In this document: positions 19,490-28,420 of the stretch, piece after piece
Numbering within the stretch: position 1 is the stretch's first letter
Layout: the number at the start of each line of letters is the position of its first letter
Source: Modicisalibacter xianhensis
Lineage (GTDB): Bacteria > Pseudomonadota > Gammaproteobacteria > Pseudomonadales > Halomonadaceae
Reading direction: 5' to 3'
NCBI RefSeq assembly: GCF_900113605.1
Contig: NZ_FOPY01000001.1
Location: 338,033-402,032, forward strand
DNA length: 64,000 bases
Notes under the pieces: generated by a model
Told to the model about the DNA's origin: nothing
Databases searched by the model: none
Seen by the model: the letters and a program-made list of their open reading frames with translations, nothing else
Program-made: the position numbers and the translations under genes

Positions 19490-19521
19490 CTGGCAAGCAT
19501 GTTGCGCTGCAACATTGCCAG
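19490..19521. other. Stem-loop containing the palindrome ATGTTGC-GCT-GCAACAT
   Basis: CTGGCA (19490-19495) pairs with TGCCAG (19516-19521), and inside it ATGTTGC (19499-19505) pairs with GCAACAT (19509-19515), leaving one 3-base bulge. It lies 67 bases after the mqo stop. There is no T-run, so intrinsic termination is doubtful; it could be an RNA-stabilising hairpin or a protein-binding palindrome. Confidence 0.5.
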
Positions 19522-19563
19522 ACCCAACCAACCCACCAAAACTAACCGATTAGTCTAAATTAC

Positions 19564-19593
19564 CGATACGAGTAGCGTCCTATACTCGTATCG
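19564..19593. promoter_or_regulatory. Perfect 11+11 inverted repeat upstream of the second Mqo gene (candidate operator)
   Basis: CGATACGAGTA (19564-19574), 8-base spacer, TACTCGTATCG (19583-19593). The right arm overlaps TATACT (19581-19586), a plausible -10 box, so a bound regulator would block RNA polymerase. The site is about 105 bases upstream of the start codon at 19698. The binding protein is unknown. Confidence 0.55.
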
Positions 19594-19697
19594 AGTGTCT
19601 GCGATTCGCCTGACCGTCACGCGGCGCTCGGCAGGCCCGGACTCGTCTTCGCGAGGAAGCCGAGATCGAACGACTGCACCAACCAGAGCGTATAGCC

Positions 19698-21092
19698 ATG
19701 TCCGAAGCGACTTACGACGTCCTCATCATCGGCGGAGGCGTGTCCGGTACCGCCCTGCTCTACGAATTGGCCCGATATACCGACCTCAAGTCGATCGGAC
19801 TGGTGGAAAAGTACGATCACGTCGCGATCGTCAACTCCCACGGTCGCAACAACAGCCAGACCATTCACTACGGCGATATCGAGACCAACTATACCCTCGA
19901 CAAGGCCCGCGTCACCAAGCGCACGGCCGGCATGGTGGTCAACTTCGCGACCAAGCTGCCTCCCGAGGAGCGCGATCGCGTCGTGTTCAGGTACTCCAAG
20001 ATGGTGCTGGGTGTAGGCGACAAGGAGTGCGAGTTCCTGCGTACCCGGCATGACCGGTTCAAGGAACTGTTTCCCAACCTCAAGCTGCTGGAGCGTGCAG
20101 AGATCGCAGAGCTCGAGCCCAACCTGGTCGAGGGGCGCCGGAAAGAGGAACCGATCGTCGCGTTGGGCGCGCTCGATGAATACTCTGCGGTCAACTACAC
20201 CACCCTATCCGAGGCGTTTGTCGACCAGGCGCAAAAGAGCGCCGCTGCCAAGCACATGCGGTGCGATGTCTTTCTCTCAACCGCCGTGGAACGAATCGTC
20301 GAGGAAGACGGCTGTTTCAAGGTCAGGACACCCAACCAGGGCACATTGACGGCACGCTATGTCGTGGTCAGTGCCGGTGGGCATTCGCTGCTATTCGCGC
20401 ACCAGATGGGCTACGGCCTGGACAAGTCCTGCCTGCCCATGGCCGGTTCCTTCTATTTCACGCCCAAGGTGCTCAATGGCAAGGTCTATACCGTGCAGAA
20501 CGAGAACCTGCCATTCGCTGCCGTGCATGGCGACCCCGACGTACTCGTCGGAGACAAGACTCGCTTCGGCCCGACCGCACTCATGCTGCCGCTGCTGGAA
20601 CGCTACAACGGCAAGACGTTCTTCGACTTTCTGAAAGTGCTGCGCCTCGATCAGAACGTGGTCAAGGCCCTGTGGGAGTTGCTCAAGGTTCGCGATATCC
20701 GCCACTACATCTTCAAGAACTTCCTCTACGAGGTGCCCATCCTGCGCGAGCGGCTGTTTCTCAAGGACATCCAGAAGATCGTACCCAGCCTGACGGCCAA
20801 AGAAGTGTCCTTCGCCAAGGGGTTCGGCGGCGTGCGCCCCCAACTGATCGACAAGACCCGGCACAAGCTGGTCATGGGCGAAGCGAAGATCAACCCGGGT
20901 ACCGGCATCGTGTTCAACATGACGCCCTCGCCGGGCGGCACCAGTTGCCTGGGCAATGCCGAGAAGGACATGTACCTGGCCAGGGATTTCCTGGGCTTCG
21001 CCATCGATACCGAGGCCTTCGAACGCGACCTGCTGAGTGGCGAGATGCCGCTCACCGAACTCGAGCGGCCGGAAGCCTCCTCATTGATGTAA
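19698..21092 (+). CDS. FAD-dependent malate:quinone oxidoreductase-like protein (epsilonproteobacterial Mqo type)
   Basis: The protein (464 aa) starts with a FAD-binding motif (YDVLIIGGGVSGTALLYELARYT) followed by the block NSQTIHYGDIETNYTLDKA, which I recognise from the Campylobacter/Helicobacter-type malate:quinone oxidoreductases rather than from the classical Mqo encoded just upstream. Other visible parts are VVVSAGGHSLLFAHQMGYG, PMAGSFYF, and NPGTGIVFNMTPSPGGTSCL near the C-terminus, which should line the FAD site. Probable role: membrane-associated oxidation of malate or another 2-hydroxyacid with quinone reduction. Its substrate is not certain. It has its own promoter region with a perfect inverted repeat. 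Confidence 0.85.
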   Translation: MSEATYDVLIIGGGVSGTALLYELARYTDLKSIGLVEKYDHVAIVNSHGRNNSQTIHYGDIETNYTLDKARVTKRTAGMVVNFATKLPPEERDRVVFRYSKMVLGVGDKECEFLRTRHDRFKELFPNLKLLERAEIAELEPNLVEGRRKEEPIVALGALDEYSAVNYTTLSEAFVDQAQKSAAAKHMRCDVFLSTAVERIVEEDGCFKVRTPNQGTLTARYVVVSAGGHSLLFAHQMGYGLDKSCLPMAGSFYFTPKVLNGKVYTVQNENLPFAAVHGDPDVLVGDKTRFGPTALMLPLLERYNGKTFFDFLKVLRLDQNVVKALWELLKVRDIRHYIFKNFLYEVPILRERLFLKDIQKIVPSLTAKEVSFAKGFGGVRPQLIDKTRHKLVMGEAKINPGTGIVFNMTPSPGGTSCLGNAEKDMYLARDFLGFAIDTEAFERDLLSGEMPLTELERPEASSLM

Positions 21093-21115
21093 GCTGTCCG
21101 TTGGCCTGGAACGCA

Positions 21116-21136
21116 GCCCCGGCCCCGCGCCGGGGC
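21116..21136 (+). other. GC-rich hairpin after the second Mqo gene
   Basis: GCCCCGG (21116-21122) pairs with CCGGGGC (21130-21136), 23 bases after the stop codon. No T-run follows. It may slow RNA decay or help factor-dependent termination before the efflux operon. Confidence 0.4.
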
Positions 21137-21224
21137 GCTACGTTGACAGTGCCTCGCTGTGCATCGACTATCACGGTCGAGCGACTTCATCAGCGCTTCC
21201 TTATTTCCTCGACCTGGATGCAAG

Positions 21225-22316
21225 ATGCGCCACAAACTTACCCTTTCGCCTGCCCTGTTCGCCCTGGCTCTCGGCATTGCCCTGCTCGCCTGGCTGGCCT
21301 TCGGCAACATGCAGGAGTTTCGCGATAACGCGCCCCCGAGCGATGAACAGGCCGGCCAGGATCTGCCTCGTGTCGAAGTCAGGCTGTCACGTGCCGAAGC
21401 GTATTCGCCGCACCTCACCCTACAGGGGCAGCTAGAGCCGCGCCGCGATGTCACCTTGCGTCCGAGCCTGTCGGGGACCGTCGCTCGACTGCCCCAGGCC
21501 CAGGGCACACGCGTCGCGCAAGGCGACGTGCTGCTCGAACTGGAGCTGGAAGATCTGGACGCCCAACTGGCGCGCGCCAAGGCAGACCTCGAACTGCGTC
21601 AGGCCGAGCTCGAGGCCGGCCAGCGCCTGCGCAGCCGTGAGCTGGTCGCCGGCAACGAGTTGCTGCGCCTGCAGAGTGCCCTGGCCACGGCCAAGGCCGA
21701 ATTGGCCAGCCTTCGCCAGCAGCAGGCCAACCTGCGTATCGTCGCACCGTTTGCCGGCACGCTCGATCGCCTGGACATCGATGAGGGCGATTACGTCCAG
21801 GCCGGCGAAGACATCGGACGTCTGATCGAGATCGACCAGCTGACGGCGGAAGCCTGGGCGCCCCAGCGACGCGCCTTGGCCCTCGAGGAAGGCCTACCGG
21901 TAACGGCGATTTTGCTCGATGGCAGCACCCTGCAGGGAGAGCTCAGCTACATCGCCAGCGGCGCCGACGAAGCCACACGCAGCTATGCCCTGGAAGCGAA
22001 CATCGCCAACCCCGAGCGCCGCCGTATCGCTGGTGCCAGCGCCACGCTGGAAATCGCCCTGCCCGAACGGCAGGCCCATCGTCTTTCGCCGGCCCGGCTG
22101 GTACTCGATGAGCAGGGGCAACTGGGCGTCAAGCATCTGGCGCCAGACGACACGGTCGAGTTCACGCCGGTCAGCCTGATCAGTGCCGATGCCACCCAGG
22201 CCTGGGTGGCCGGGCTCCCCGAGGAGATCCGCCTGATCACCCTGGGCGGAGGCTTCGTCGACAACGGTGACGCTGTCGTGCCCGTGCCGGCCGATACCGA
22301 GGAAGAGCGGAGCTGA
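21225..22316 (+). CDS. RND efflux periplasmic adaptor (membrane fusion protein)
   Basis: The adaptor (363 aa) has an N-terminal membrane anchor (about residues 8-26, LALGIALLAWLAF by pattern), a barrel-sandwich/lipoyl part (GTVARLPQAQGTRVAQGDVLLEL), a helical hairpin (about 100-165, with LARAKADLELRQAELEAG), the second lipoyl half (NLRIVAPFAGTLDRLDIDEGDYVQAGEDIGRLIEI) and beta-barrel domains. It links the inner-membrane RND pump to an outer-membrane channel. The start at 21225 has only a weak ribosome site; a longer frame from 21159 would place extra residues before the membrane anchor. Its TGA shares a base with the ATG of the pump gene. Confidence 0.9.
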   Translation: MRHKLTLSPALFALALGIALLAWLAFGNMQEFRDNAPPSDEQAGQDLPRVEVRLSRAEAYSPHLTLQGQLEPRRDVTLRPSLSGTVARLPQAQGTRVAQGDVLLELELEDLDAQLARAKADLELRQAELEAGQRLRSRELVAGNELLRLQSALATAKAELASLRQQQANLRIVAPFAGTLDRLDIDEGDYVQAGEDIGRLIEIDQLTAEAWAPQRRALALEEGLPVTAILLDGSTLQGELSYIASGADEATRSYALEANIANPERRRIAGASATLEIALPERQAHRLSPARLVLDEQGQLGVKHLAPDDTVEFTPVSLISADATQAWVAGLPEEIRLITLGGGFVDNGDAVVPVPADTEEERS

Positions 22317-25300
22317 TGCGCACCCTGATCCATGCCGCCCTGAACCGTACCCGTACCACCCTGCTGCTGCTGGTCTTCCTGCTGATTGCCGGGCTGGTGG
22401 CCTACCAGGCGATCCCCAAGGAATCCAACCCCGACGTGGCGATTCCGATGATCTACGTGTCGCTGGCCCTCGAAGGCGTCAGCCCCGAGGATGCCGAGCG
22501 CCTGCTGGTTCGACCGATGGAACAGGAGCTACGCGCCATCGAGGGATTGGAGAAGATGACCTCCCAGTCCAGCGAGGGACATGCCTCGATCACCCTGGAA
22601 TTCGATGCCGGCTTCGATGCGCGCCAGGCGCTGGCCGACGTGCGCGAAAAGGTGGACATTGCCCGTAGCTCACTGCCCGACGAGGCCGAAGAGCCCCGCG
22701 TCATGGAAGTCAATGTATCGCTTTTTCCGGTGATGTCGGTGGGTCTGTCGGGGCCGCTGTCGGCCGCCGAACTGATGACCGTCGCTCGTGAGCTCAAGCA
22801 GGCCATCGAGGGTATCCCCCAGGTATTGGAAGTGGATATCGCCGGCGAGCGCGAGGATCTGCTGGAAATCGTCGTCGATCCGCTGGTCCTCGACAGCTAC
22901 GGCGTCGATTTCGATACCCTGTTCAATCTCGTGTCACGCAACAACCGACTGGTCGCGGCCGGCAGCATCGACAATGGCGCCGGCCGCCTGACCATCAAGG
23001 TCCCCGGGGTGATCGAGAATCTGGAGGACATCCTGGCCACCCCGGTCAAGGTCGACGGCGACCGTGTCGTCACCTTCGGTGACGTGGCGATGGTTCAGCG
23101 CACACTGAAAGATCCCGCCGGCTATGCACGCATCGATGGTCAGCCGGCACTCGTACTGGAAATCTCCAAGCGCACCGGGGCCAACATCATCGCCACCGTG
23201 GACGCGGTCAAGGCGCTGCTTACCCAGGCCGAGTCGCGCCTGCCCGAGACGCTGGACGTCAGCGTCATCATGGACCAGTCGACCGACGTCGAGAACATGC
23301 TCGACGAATTGCTCAACAATGTGCTGACCGCCGTGGTACTGGTCCTGATCGTGATTCTTGCCACCATGGGGCCGCGCTCCGCCCTGCTGGTCGGCACGAC
23401 CATTCCCGGCGCTTTCCTTGCCGGTATCCTGCTGATCTGGGCGATTGGCTACACGCTAAACATCGTGGTGCTGTTCGCCCTGATCCTGGTCGCGGGCATG
23501 CTGGTCGATGGTGCCATCGTGGTCGGTGAACAGGCCGACCGCTTTCTCGCCGAGGGACTGACGCCCCACGATGCCTGGGCGGGCGCAGCCAGCCGCATGG
23601 CCTGGCCGGTCATCTCCTCGACTGCCACCACCCTGGCGGTATTCTTGCCACTGCTGTTCTGGCCCGGCGTGGTCGGTGAATTCATGAAGTACCTGCCGGC
23701 GACAGTCATCCTGTGCCTGCTGGCCTCGCTGGCCATGGCCCTGGTCTTCCTGCCTACGCTCGGCAATCTGTTCAGCCGTCGCCGAGCCACTCACAGCGAC
23801 ACCGTGAGTGCCGGTGGACGGCTCTACCGCCGCACCCTGGGCAGTCTGCTGCGTCATCCCGGCTTTACCCTGGTGGGGGCGCTGCTGGTCATGGCAGTGA
23901 TCTACATGGGTTACGCCCGATTCAACCATGGCGTGGAATTCTTCCCTTCGGTGGAACCGGACAGCGCCCAGGTGCTGGTACACGCCCGCGGCGACCTGTC
24001 GGTAGAAGAGAAGGATACCATCGTGCAACGTGTGGAAAGCCGCCTGGATGACATGAGCGAGGTCGAAGCGCTTTATGCCCGCTCCTTCGCGGTGCCCAAC
24101 GAGCAGCTTGGGGTCGACGTCATCGGCCAGCTCACCTTCCAGTTGATCGACTGGGACAGACGGCGTCCGGCGGGCAGGATTCTTGCCGACATGGCCGAGC
24201 GCACCGAGGACATTCCCGGCATCCAGTTGGAGTTCCGCGAGCAGGAACAAGGGCCAACCAGCGGCAAGCCGATCCAGATCGAGCTGAGCGCCGACGACCC
24301 GGCCGCCATCGAGCGCGCCGTGGAACAACTGCGTGCCGCCATGCAGCGACTGGGCGGATTCCGAGATATCGAGGACAACCGCAGCCTGCCCGGCGTGGAA
24401 TGGCGACTGCAGGTCGACCGCGAAGCCGCAGCCCGCTTCGGCGCGGATGTGACGACCATCGGCAGCGCCGTGCAACTGGTCACCAATGGCCTGCAGATCG
24501 CCACCTACCGGCCTCAGGATGCCACCGACGAAGTCGATATCCGGGTACGCCTGCCCGGTGCCCGGCGCAGTCTCGACCAACTACAGCGCATGACGATCAA
24601 TACGGCGCGCGGCCAGGTACCGATCAGCCATTTCGTGACGCTGGAACCGGCCCCCAAGGTCGGCACGCTGCACCGGGTCGATGGTCAGCGTACCCTGACC
24701 CTGGAAGCCGATGTCACCCCGGGCCAGCAGGTCGATGAACGCATCCAGGCATTGAGCGGCGAGCTGGACTCACTGCCCGATGGCGTGCGCGTCGGATTTG
24801 CCGGCGAGCAGGAGGATCAGGCCGAGACCAGTCGCTTCCTGGGCATGGCCTTCGGCATCGCCATTTTCCTGATGGCGATCATACTGGTCACGCAGTTCAA
24901 TAGTCTCTACCAGGCAGGCCTGGTGCTGTCGGCCATCGTGTTCTCCACGGCCGGGGTATTGCTCGGCCTGCTGCTCAACGCCCAACCCTTCGGCATCGTC
25001 ATGGTCGGCATGGGCATCATCGCCCTCGCCGGTATCGTGGTGAACAACAACATCGTATTGATCGACACCTACAATCAATTGCGTAGCGAGGGCCTGAGCG
25101 CCGACGAGGCAGCGCTGGAAGCCGGTGGCCGTCGCCTGCGCCCCGTACTGCTCACGGCTGTCACTACCATCCTCGGGTTAATGCCGATGGTACTGGGGGT
25201 CAACGTGGACCTGCTAGGACCGAGCCTGGGCTGGGGTGCCCCCTCGACGCAGTGGTGGACCCAGCTATCCAGTGCCATTGCCGGCGGCCTGGGGTTCGCC

Positions 25301-25405
25301 ACCGGCCTGACCCTGCTGCTTACGCCCTGCATGCTGCTGCTGGGCGCTCGCCTGGGTGAGCGCCTGTCACGCCGACGTCGCATGAGCCAGCCCGATTCTG
25401 GCTAG
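22316..25405 (+). CDS. RND family efflux pump, inner-membrane subunit
   Basis: This 1029-aa proton-driven transporter has 12 predicted membrane segments: TM1 near residues 15-35, TM2-6 clustered at about 335-495, TM7 at about 520-540 and TM8-12 at about 845-1015. Two large periplasmic loops carry the porter/docking domains. TM4 reads GMLVDGAIVVGEQ: one Asp is followed by Gly, unlike the Asp-Asp pair of AcrB, and nearer to heavy-metal (HME) pumps. Overall sequence (PNPDVAIPMIYVSLALEGVSPEDAERLLV-like region) still resembles the HAE-type. The substrate is unknown. No outer-membrane channel gene and no regulator lie next to it, so a shared TolC-type channel is likely. Confidence 0.92.
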   Translation: MRTLIHAALNRTRTTLLLLVFLLIAGLVAYQAIPKESNPDVAIPMIYVSLALEGVSPEDAERLLVRPMEQELRAIEGLEKMTSQSSEGHASITLEFDAGFDARQALADVREKVDIARSSLPDEAEEPRVMEVNVSLFPVMSVGLSGPLSAAELMTVARELKQAIEGIPQVLEVDIAGEREDLLEIVVDPLVLDSYGVDFDTLFNLVSRNNRLVAAGSIDNGAGRLTIKVPGVIENLEDILATPVKVDGDRVVTFGDVAMVQRTLKDPAGYARIDGQPALVLEISKRTGANIIATVDAVKALLTQAESRLPETLDVSVIMDQSTDVENMLDELLNNVLTAVVLVLIVILATMGPRSALLVGTTIPGAFLAGILLIWAIGYTLNIVVLFALILVAGMLVDGAIVVGEQADRFLAEGLTPHDAWAGAASRMAWPVISSTATTLAVFLPLLFWPGVVGEFMKYLPATVILCLLASLAMALVFLPTLGNLFSRRRATHSDTVSAGGRLYRRTLGSLLRHPGFTLVGALLVMAVIYMGYARFNHGVEFFPSVEPDSAQVLVHARGDLSVEEKDTIVQRVESRLDDMSEVEALYARSFAVPNEQLGVDVIGQLTFQLIDWDRRRPAGRILADMAERTEDIPGIQLEFREQEQGPTSGKPIQIELSADDPAAIERAVEQLRAAMQRLGGFRDIEDNRSLPGVEWRLQVDREAAARFGADVTTIGSAVQLVTNGLQIATYRPQDATDEVDIRVRLPGARRSLDQLQRMTINTARGQVPISHFVTLEPAPKVGTLHRVDGQRTLTLEADVTPGQQVDERIQALSGELDSLPDGVRVGFAGEQEDQAETSRFLGMAFGIAIFLMAIILVTQFNSLYQAGLVLSAIVFSTAGVLLGLLLNAQPFGIVMVGMGIIALAGIVVNNNIVLIDTYNQLRSEGLSADEAALEAGGRRLRPVLLTAVTTILGLMPMVLGVNVDLLGPSLGWGAPSTQWWTQLSSAIAGGLGFATGLTLLLTPCMLLLGARLGERLSRRRRMSQPDSG

Positions 25406-25425
25406 ACGGGGAAATAGAACGCGAA

Positions 25426-25457
25426 AAGGCCCGTCGACAATGTAGTCGACGGGCCTT
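25426..25457. terminator. Bidirectional intrinsic terminator between the RND pump and rsd
   Basis: AAGGCCCGTCGAC (25426-25438) pairs with GTCGACGGGCCTT (25445-25457), a perfect 13-bp stem. It is followed by CTTGCGTTT on the plus strand and by TTCGCG after TT on the minus strand. It serves the convergent RND (plus) and rsd (minus) genes. Confidence 0.88.
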
Positions 25458-25516
25458 CTTGCGTTTGATGTTGCGTTTGGCGTGCCCCGACGAGCATCAG
25501 CCAGCGCGTCTCTCGA

Positions 25517-26020
25517 TCAGAGAGTCGCTTGCGGTGCCGCCTCGGACGCCGGCGGCGGCGAATGCGACGCATGCAGGCGTTCGATGAACTCGTCTTCCAG
25601 GGCAAAGCGCTCGGTCATGCCCTTCTGCAGCCGCGTCAGCCAGGCCGGTAGCCGGGACGCGAAGTGCTGACAGCGTACCGGGGTGGAAAATTCGTTCTCG
25701 AACTCCAGCGCCATCTCGGTGGACCTCTCCAACCGCGACAGCAGCTTTTCCGCCACGGCCAAGGCCTCGCGATCGTCGAAGGCCTTGGCCTCTTCCCGCA
25801 GTTGCGGGTAGATCTCGAAATGCCCGGCACTGATGTAATCCATCAGCAGCTCGTTGAAGCGATCGATCCGTTCCTTGGGCACCGCTTCGCAATCGATCTC
25901 ACAGGCTTCGTAAAGATCCATGAAAGCCACCAGCATCTCGTGGCGCTCTTCGAGCCAGTGATCGATGAGGCGATGCACACCACCCCAACGCTCCTGAGCC
26001 GTCTTGCAATCCTCCAGCAT
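25517..26020 (-). CDS. rsd: Regulator of sigma-70 (Rsd/AlgQ family anti-sigma factor)
   Basis: The protein (167 aa) is an all-helical Rsd_AlgQ-family member that binds region 4 of the housekeeping sigma factor, favouring alternative sigma factors in stationary phase. Diagnostic blocks are WGGVHRLIDHWLEERHEMLVAFMDLYE and FNELLMDYISAGHFEIYPQL. The start at 26020 has GGAGG 6 bases before it; a longer frame from 26071 would add 17 residues. It lies after dsbB on the same strand, an arrangement seen in pseudomonads (algQ-dsbB). Confidence 0.9.
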   Translation of the reverse strand: MLEDCKTAQERWGGVHRLIDHWLEERHEMLVAFMDLYEACEIDCEAVPKERIDRFNELLMDYISAGHFEIYPQLREEAKAFDDREALAVAEKLLSRLERSTEMALEFENEFSTPVRCQHFASRLPAWLTRLQKGMTERFALEDEFIERLHASHSPPPASEAAPQATL

Positions 26021-26098
26021 GGGCAGCCTCCCTTCGTCCTTGTCCCAGCGGGACACCCAGCGTCGCCCCAAGCCGCGTCGGTGTCAATCCTCTATCGT

Positions 26099-26632
26099 CT
26101 AAAGTCGTGCCGGACAAGCGTCACGTTGCAAAACGCTACGAAACACCATGCCCAAGGGAACCACGGCCAGGACCACGAAGCCGATCAGCGTCCATTGCGG
26201 CAGGGTCAGCCCCAGCCAGACGCCATCGATCTCGGCGCACTCGCCGGAGCCGGAGAGCACGCGTGAGAGTACGTCCCACACGGGCAGCACCTCCATCATG
26301 TAATCGAGTCCCGGGCCGCAGCTTGGCACCTTGTCGGGCGGCAGTGACTGCAGCCATACATGGCGCCCGGCGACGGCAATGCCAGCGCCTACCGCGGCCA
26401 GGCCCAGCACACCGTAGACACTGCCGCCCCAGCCGCGCGGATTATGGATCGCCGCAACCAGGAACACGGCCGCCGCCGACAGCACCGCGACACGCTGGAA
26501 AATGCACAAGGGGCAGGGTTCGAGGCCCACACCATATTGCAGCCACAGCGCAACGCCCATCATCAGGGCACAGAAGGCCAGTCCCACCATACTCCACTGG
26601 CGAATGCTCGCCCTGGACAGGACATTCCACAT
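26099..26632 (-). CDS. dsbB: Disulfide bond formation protein B
   Basis: DsbB (177 aa) is an inner-membrane protein with four membrane helices that reoxidises DsbA and hands the electrons to quinone. The CxxC pair is in GLEPCPLCIFQR (about residue 42-45) and the second periplasmic pair lies in KVPSCGPGL and GSGECAEI. The start at 26632 has GGGAGA upstream. A longer frame would run into the gshA coding region (stop at 26691), which argues against it. No dsbA is next to it. Confidence 0.94.
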   Translation of the reverse strand: MWNVLSRASIRQWSMVGLAFCALMMGVALWLQYGVGLEPCPLCIFQRVAVLSAAAVFLVAAIHNPRGWGGSVYGVLGLAAVGAGIAVAGRHVWLQSLPPDKVPSCGPGLDYMMEVLPVWDVLSRVLSGSGECAEIDGVWLGLTLPQWTLIGFVVLAVVPLGMVFRSVLQRDACPARL

Positions 26633-26657
26633 CGGGTCGATCTCCCTTGCAAAGAAA

Positions 26658-26677
26658 CGGCCCACAGAGGTGGGCCG
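26658..26677 (-). terminator. Intrinsic terminator of gshA
   Basis: CGGCCCAC (26658-26665) pairs with GTGGGCCG (26670-26677) with loop AGAG. On the minus strand it is followed by TTTCTTT, 14 bases after the gshA stop and just before dsbB. Confidence 0.8.
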
Positions 26678-26690
26678 CCGGTTCGGTAGG

Positions 26691-28301
26691 TCAGACTGCG
26701 GCCTTTCGCCGGGGTTCACGCGCCCGGGCGAAATAGGCATCCAGAAAGTCGTTGAAGCCGTCTGCGTCGGCTGCCTCGATGTCCTCCTGCTGCTGATGGG
26801 ACGTCTCGGTCAGTTGAGTGAACAGCGTGTCGCGCGCGCGATCCATGGGCTGGCCGCGGAAGAATGCCGCCTGCTCTTGCGCCTGCGCAAGGGTGTACTC
26901 GACGAATTCGCTGCCGGTCTCCTCGAGCGCGGCAAGCAGGCGACCGGAAGGCGTCTGTTCAGGATGGCCAAGCAGCGGGCGCAATGCATCCAGCGCCTCG
27001 ACGTGATGCGTGGCGTTGCCTTCGATGGTGTCGAGCAGGGCCGCGACCTCGCGCATCTCATCGAAGATATGCCCGGCACGCTCGGCGAGTCGCTGCTCCC
27101 GGCCATCGACGGCCAGCGTCAAGGCCGGATCGCGCCCGGCATCGACTACCGCACGGCGGTTGTCGTCGAGCCGGTCGCATTCCTCGTCGGGTATCCACGG
27201 GCTCTCGGAAAGCAGGCACCACATCAGGAACGTATCGATGAAGCGCATCTGGGGCTCATCGATACCCAACGGCAGGAAGGGGTTGAGGTCCAGGCAGCGC
27301 ACCTCGATATATTCGACCCCACGCGCTTCCAGGGCCTGGGTCGGCGTCTCGTCGTGGCGCGCAACGCGCTTGGGCCGGATGTCGCTGTAGTACTCGTTCT
27401 CGATCTGCAGGATATTGGCGTTGAGTTGTTGCCAGTCACCATTCTGGTTGACACCCAGGCGCTCATAGGCCGGCCATGGCGTGGTAATGGCGTGGCGCAG
27501 CGTGCCAACGTAGTTGGAGAGCGAGTTGAAACAGATCTTCAGTTGCGCCTGGACCTTGTTCTGGTAACCCAGATCGGACATGCGCAGGCTGGTGGCATAG
27601 GGCGAGACCAGCGTATCGCGGGCATGGGCGCGCAGCTTGTCGGGCACCGCCCCGGTCAGGAAACTGCGATCCAGCGCCGGCGAGGCACCGAACAGATACA
27701 GCAGCAACCAGCTGTTACGCCGGAAATTGCGAATCAGATCGAAATAGCGTCCGGAGCGATAGGCGTCGAGCGGCTTGTCCTCGGCCCCTTCCAGTTCACG
27801 TAGCAAGGGCCACATGTCTTCCGGCAACGAGATGTTGTAGTGCACCCCGGCAATGGCCTGCATGATACGCCCGTAACGGACATCCAGGCCCTTGCGATAG
27901 ACATGCTTCATGGTACCGACATTGGAGTGGCCGTAGTCGGCGATCGGCACGCTGTCATTGCCCTGCAGGCGCGCCGGCATGCTCGCCGGCCAGATCAGTT
28001 CGTCGTCCAGATGGCGGTAGCTGAAGCGATGCAGGTCGGTCAGGAAGTCCAGGGCATCCTTGGGCCGACAGTACACCGGCGTGATGTACTCGAGCAGCGC
28101 TTCGGAATAGTCGGTGGTGATATGGGGGTGGGTCAGCTTCGACCCCAGCGCATGCGGATGCGGTGTCCGGGCGATGTTGCCCCGGGCATCCACGCGCAGC
28201 CCTTCCTTTTCGATACCGCGCCGCAACCGGCCCAGTAGGCCCTGGCGTGCCGGCCCCTTGAGCCGCGCAATGGCGTTGTCTAGTTGCTCGGACAAGATCA
28301 C
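26691..28301 (-). CDS. gshA: Glutamate--cysteine ligase
   Basis: GshA (536 aa) joins glutamate and cysteine with ATP to gamma-glutamylcysteine, the rate-limiting step of glutathione synthesis. Family blocks are RRGIEKEGLRVDARGNIA (ATP/glutamate site), THPHITTDYSEALLEYITP, WPASMPARL and ARGVEYIEVRCLDLNPFLP. Length fits the gammaproteobacterial type (about 518-530 aa in E. coli and Pseudomonas). The gshB gene is not nearby. It sits downstream of tex on the same strand with a 119-base gap. Confidence 0.97.
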   Translation of the reverse strand: MILSEQLDNAIARLKGPARQGLLGRLRRGIEKEGLRVDARGNIARTPHPHALGSKLTHPHITTDYSEALLEYITPVYCRPKDALDFLTDLHRFSYRHLDDELIWPASMPARLQGNDSVPIADYGHSNVGTMKHVYRKGLDVRYGRIMQAIAGVHYNISLPEDMWPLLRELEGAEDKPLDAYRSGRYFDLIRNFRRNSWLLLYLFGASPALDRSFLTGAVPDKLRAHARDTLVSPYATSLRMSDLGYQNKVQAQLKICFNSLSNYVGTLRHAITTPWPAYERLGVNQNGDWQQLNANILQIENEYYSDIRPKRVARHDETPTQALEARGVEYIEVRCLDLNPFLPLGIDEPQMRFIDTFLMWCLLSESPWIPDEECDRLDDNRRAVVDAGRDPALTLAVDGREQRLAERAGHIFDEMREVAALLDTIEGNATHHVEALDALRPLLGHPEQTPSGRLLAALEETGSEFVEYTLAQAQEQAAFFRGQPMDRARDTLFTQLTETSHQQQEDIEAADADGFNDFLDAYFARAREPRRKAAV

Positions 28302-28420
28302 TACCCCTCGTTGAAGGCGGGTACGCCGGCGCGCGGCACGGCGATGCTGAAAATCAGATTATGGTGCCGCGCCGGGCCCTTTCAAGGCGCACTTCATTCA
28401 CAGGCTAACAAAAGTGGCAC

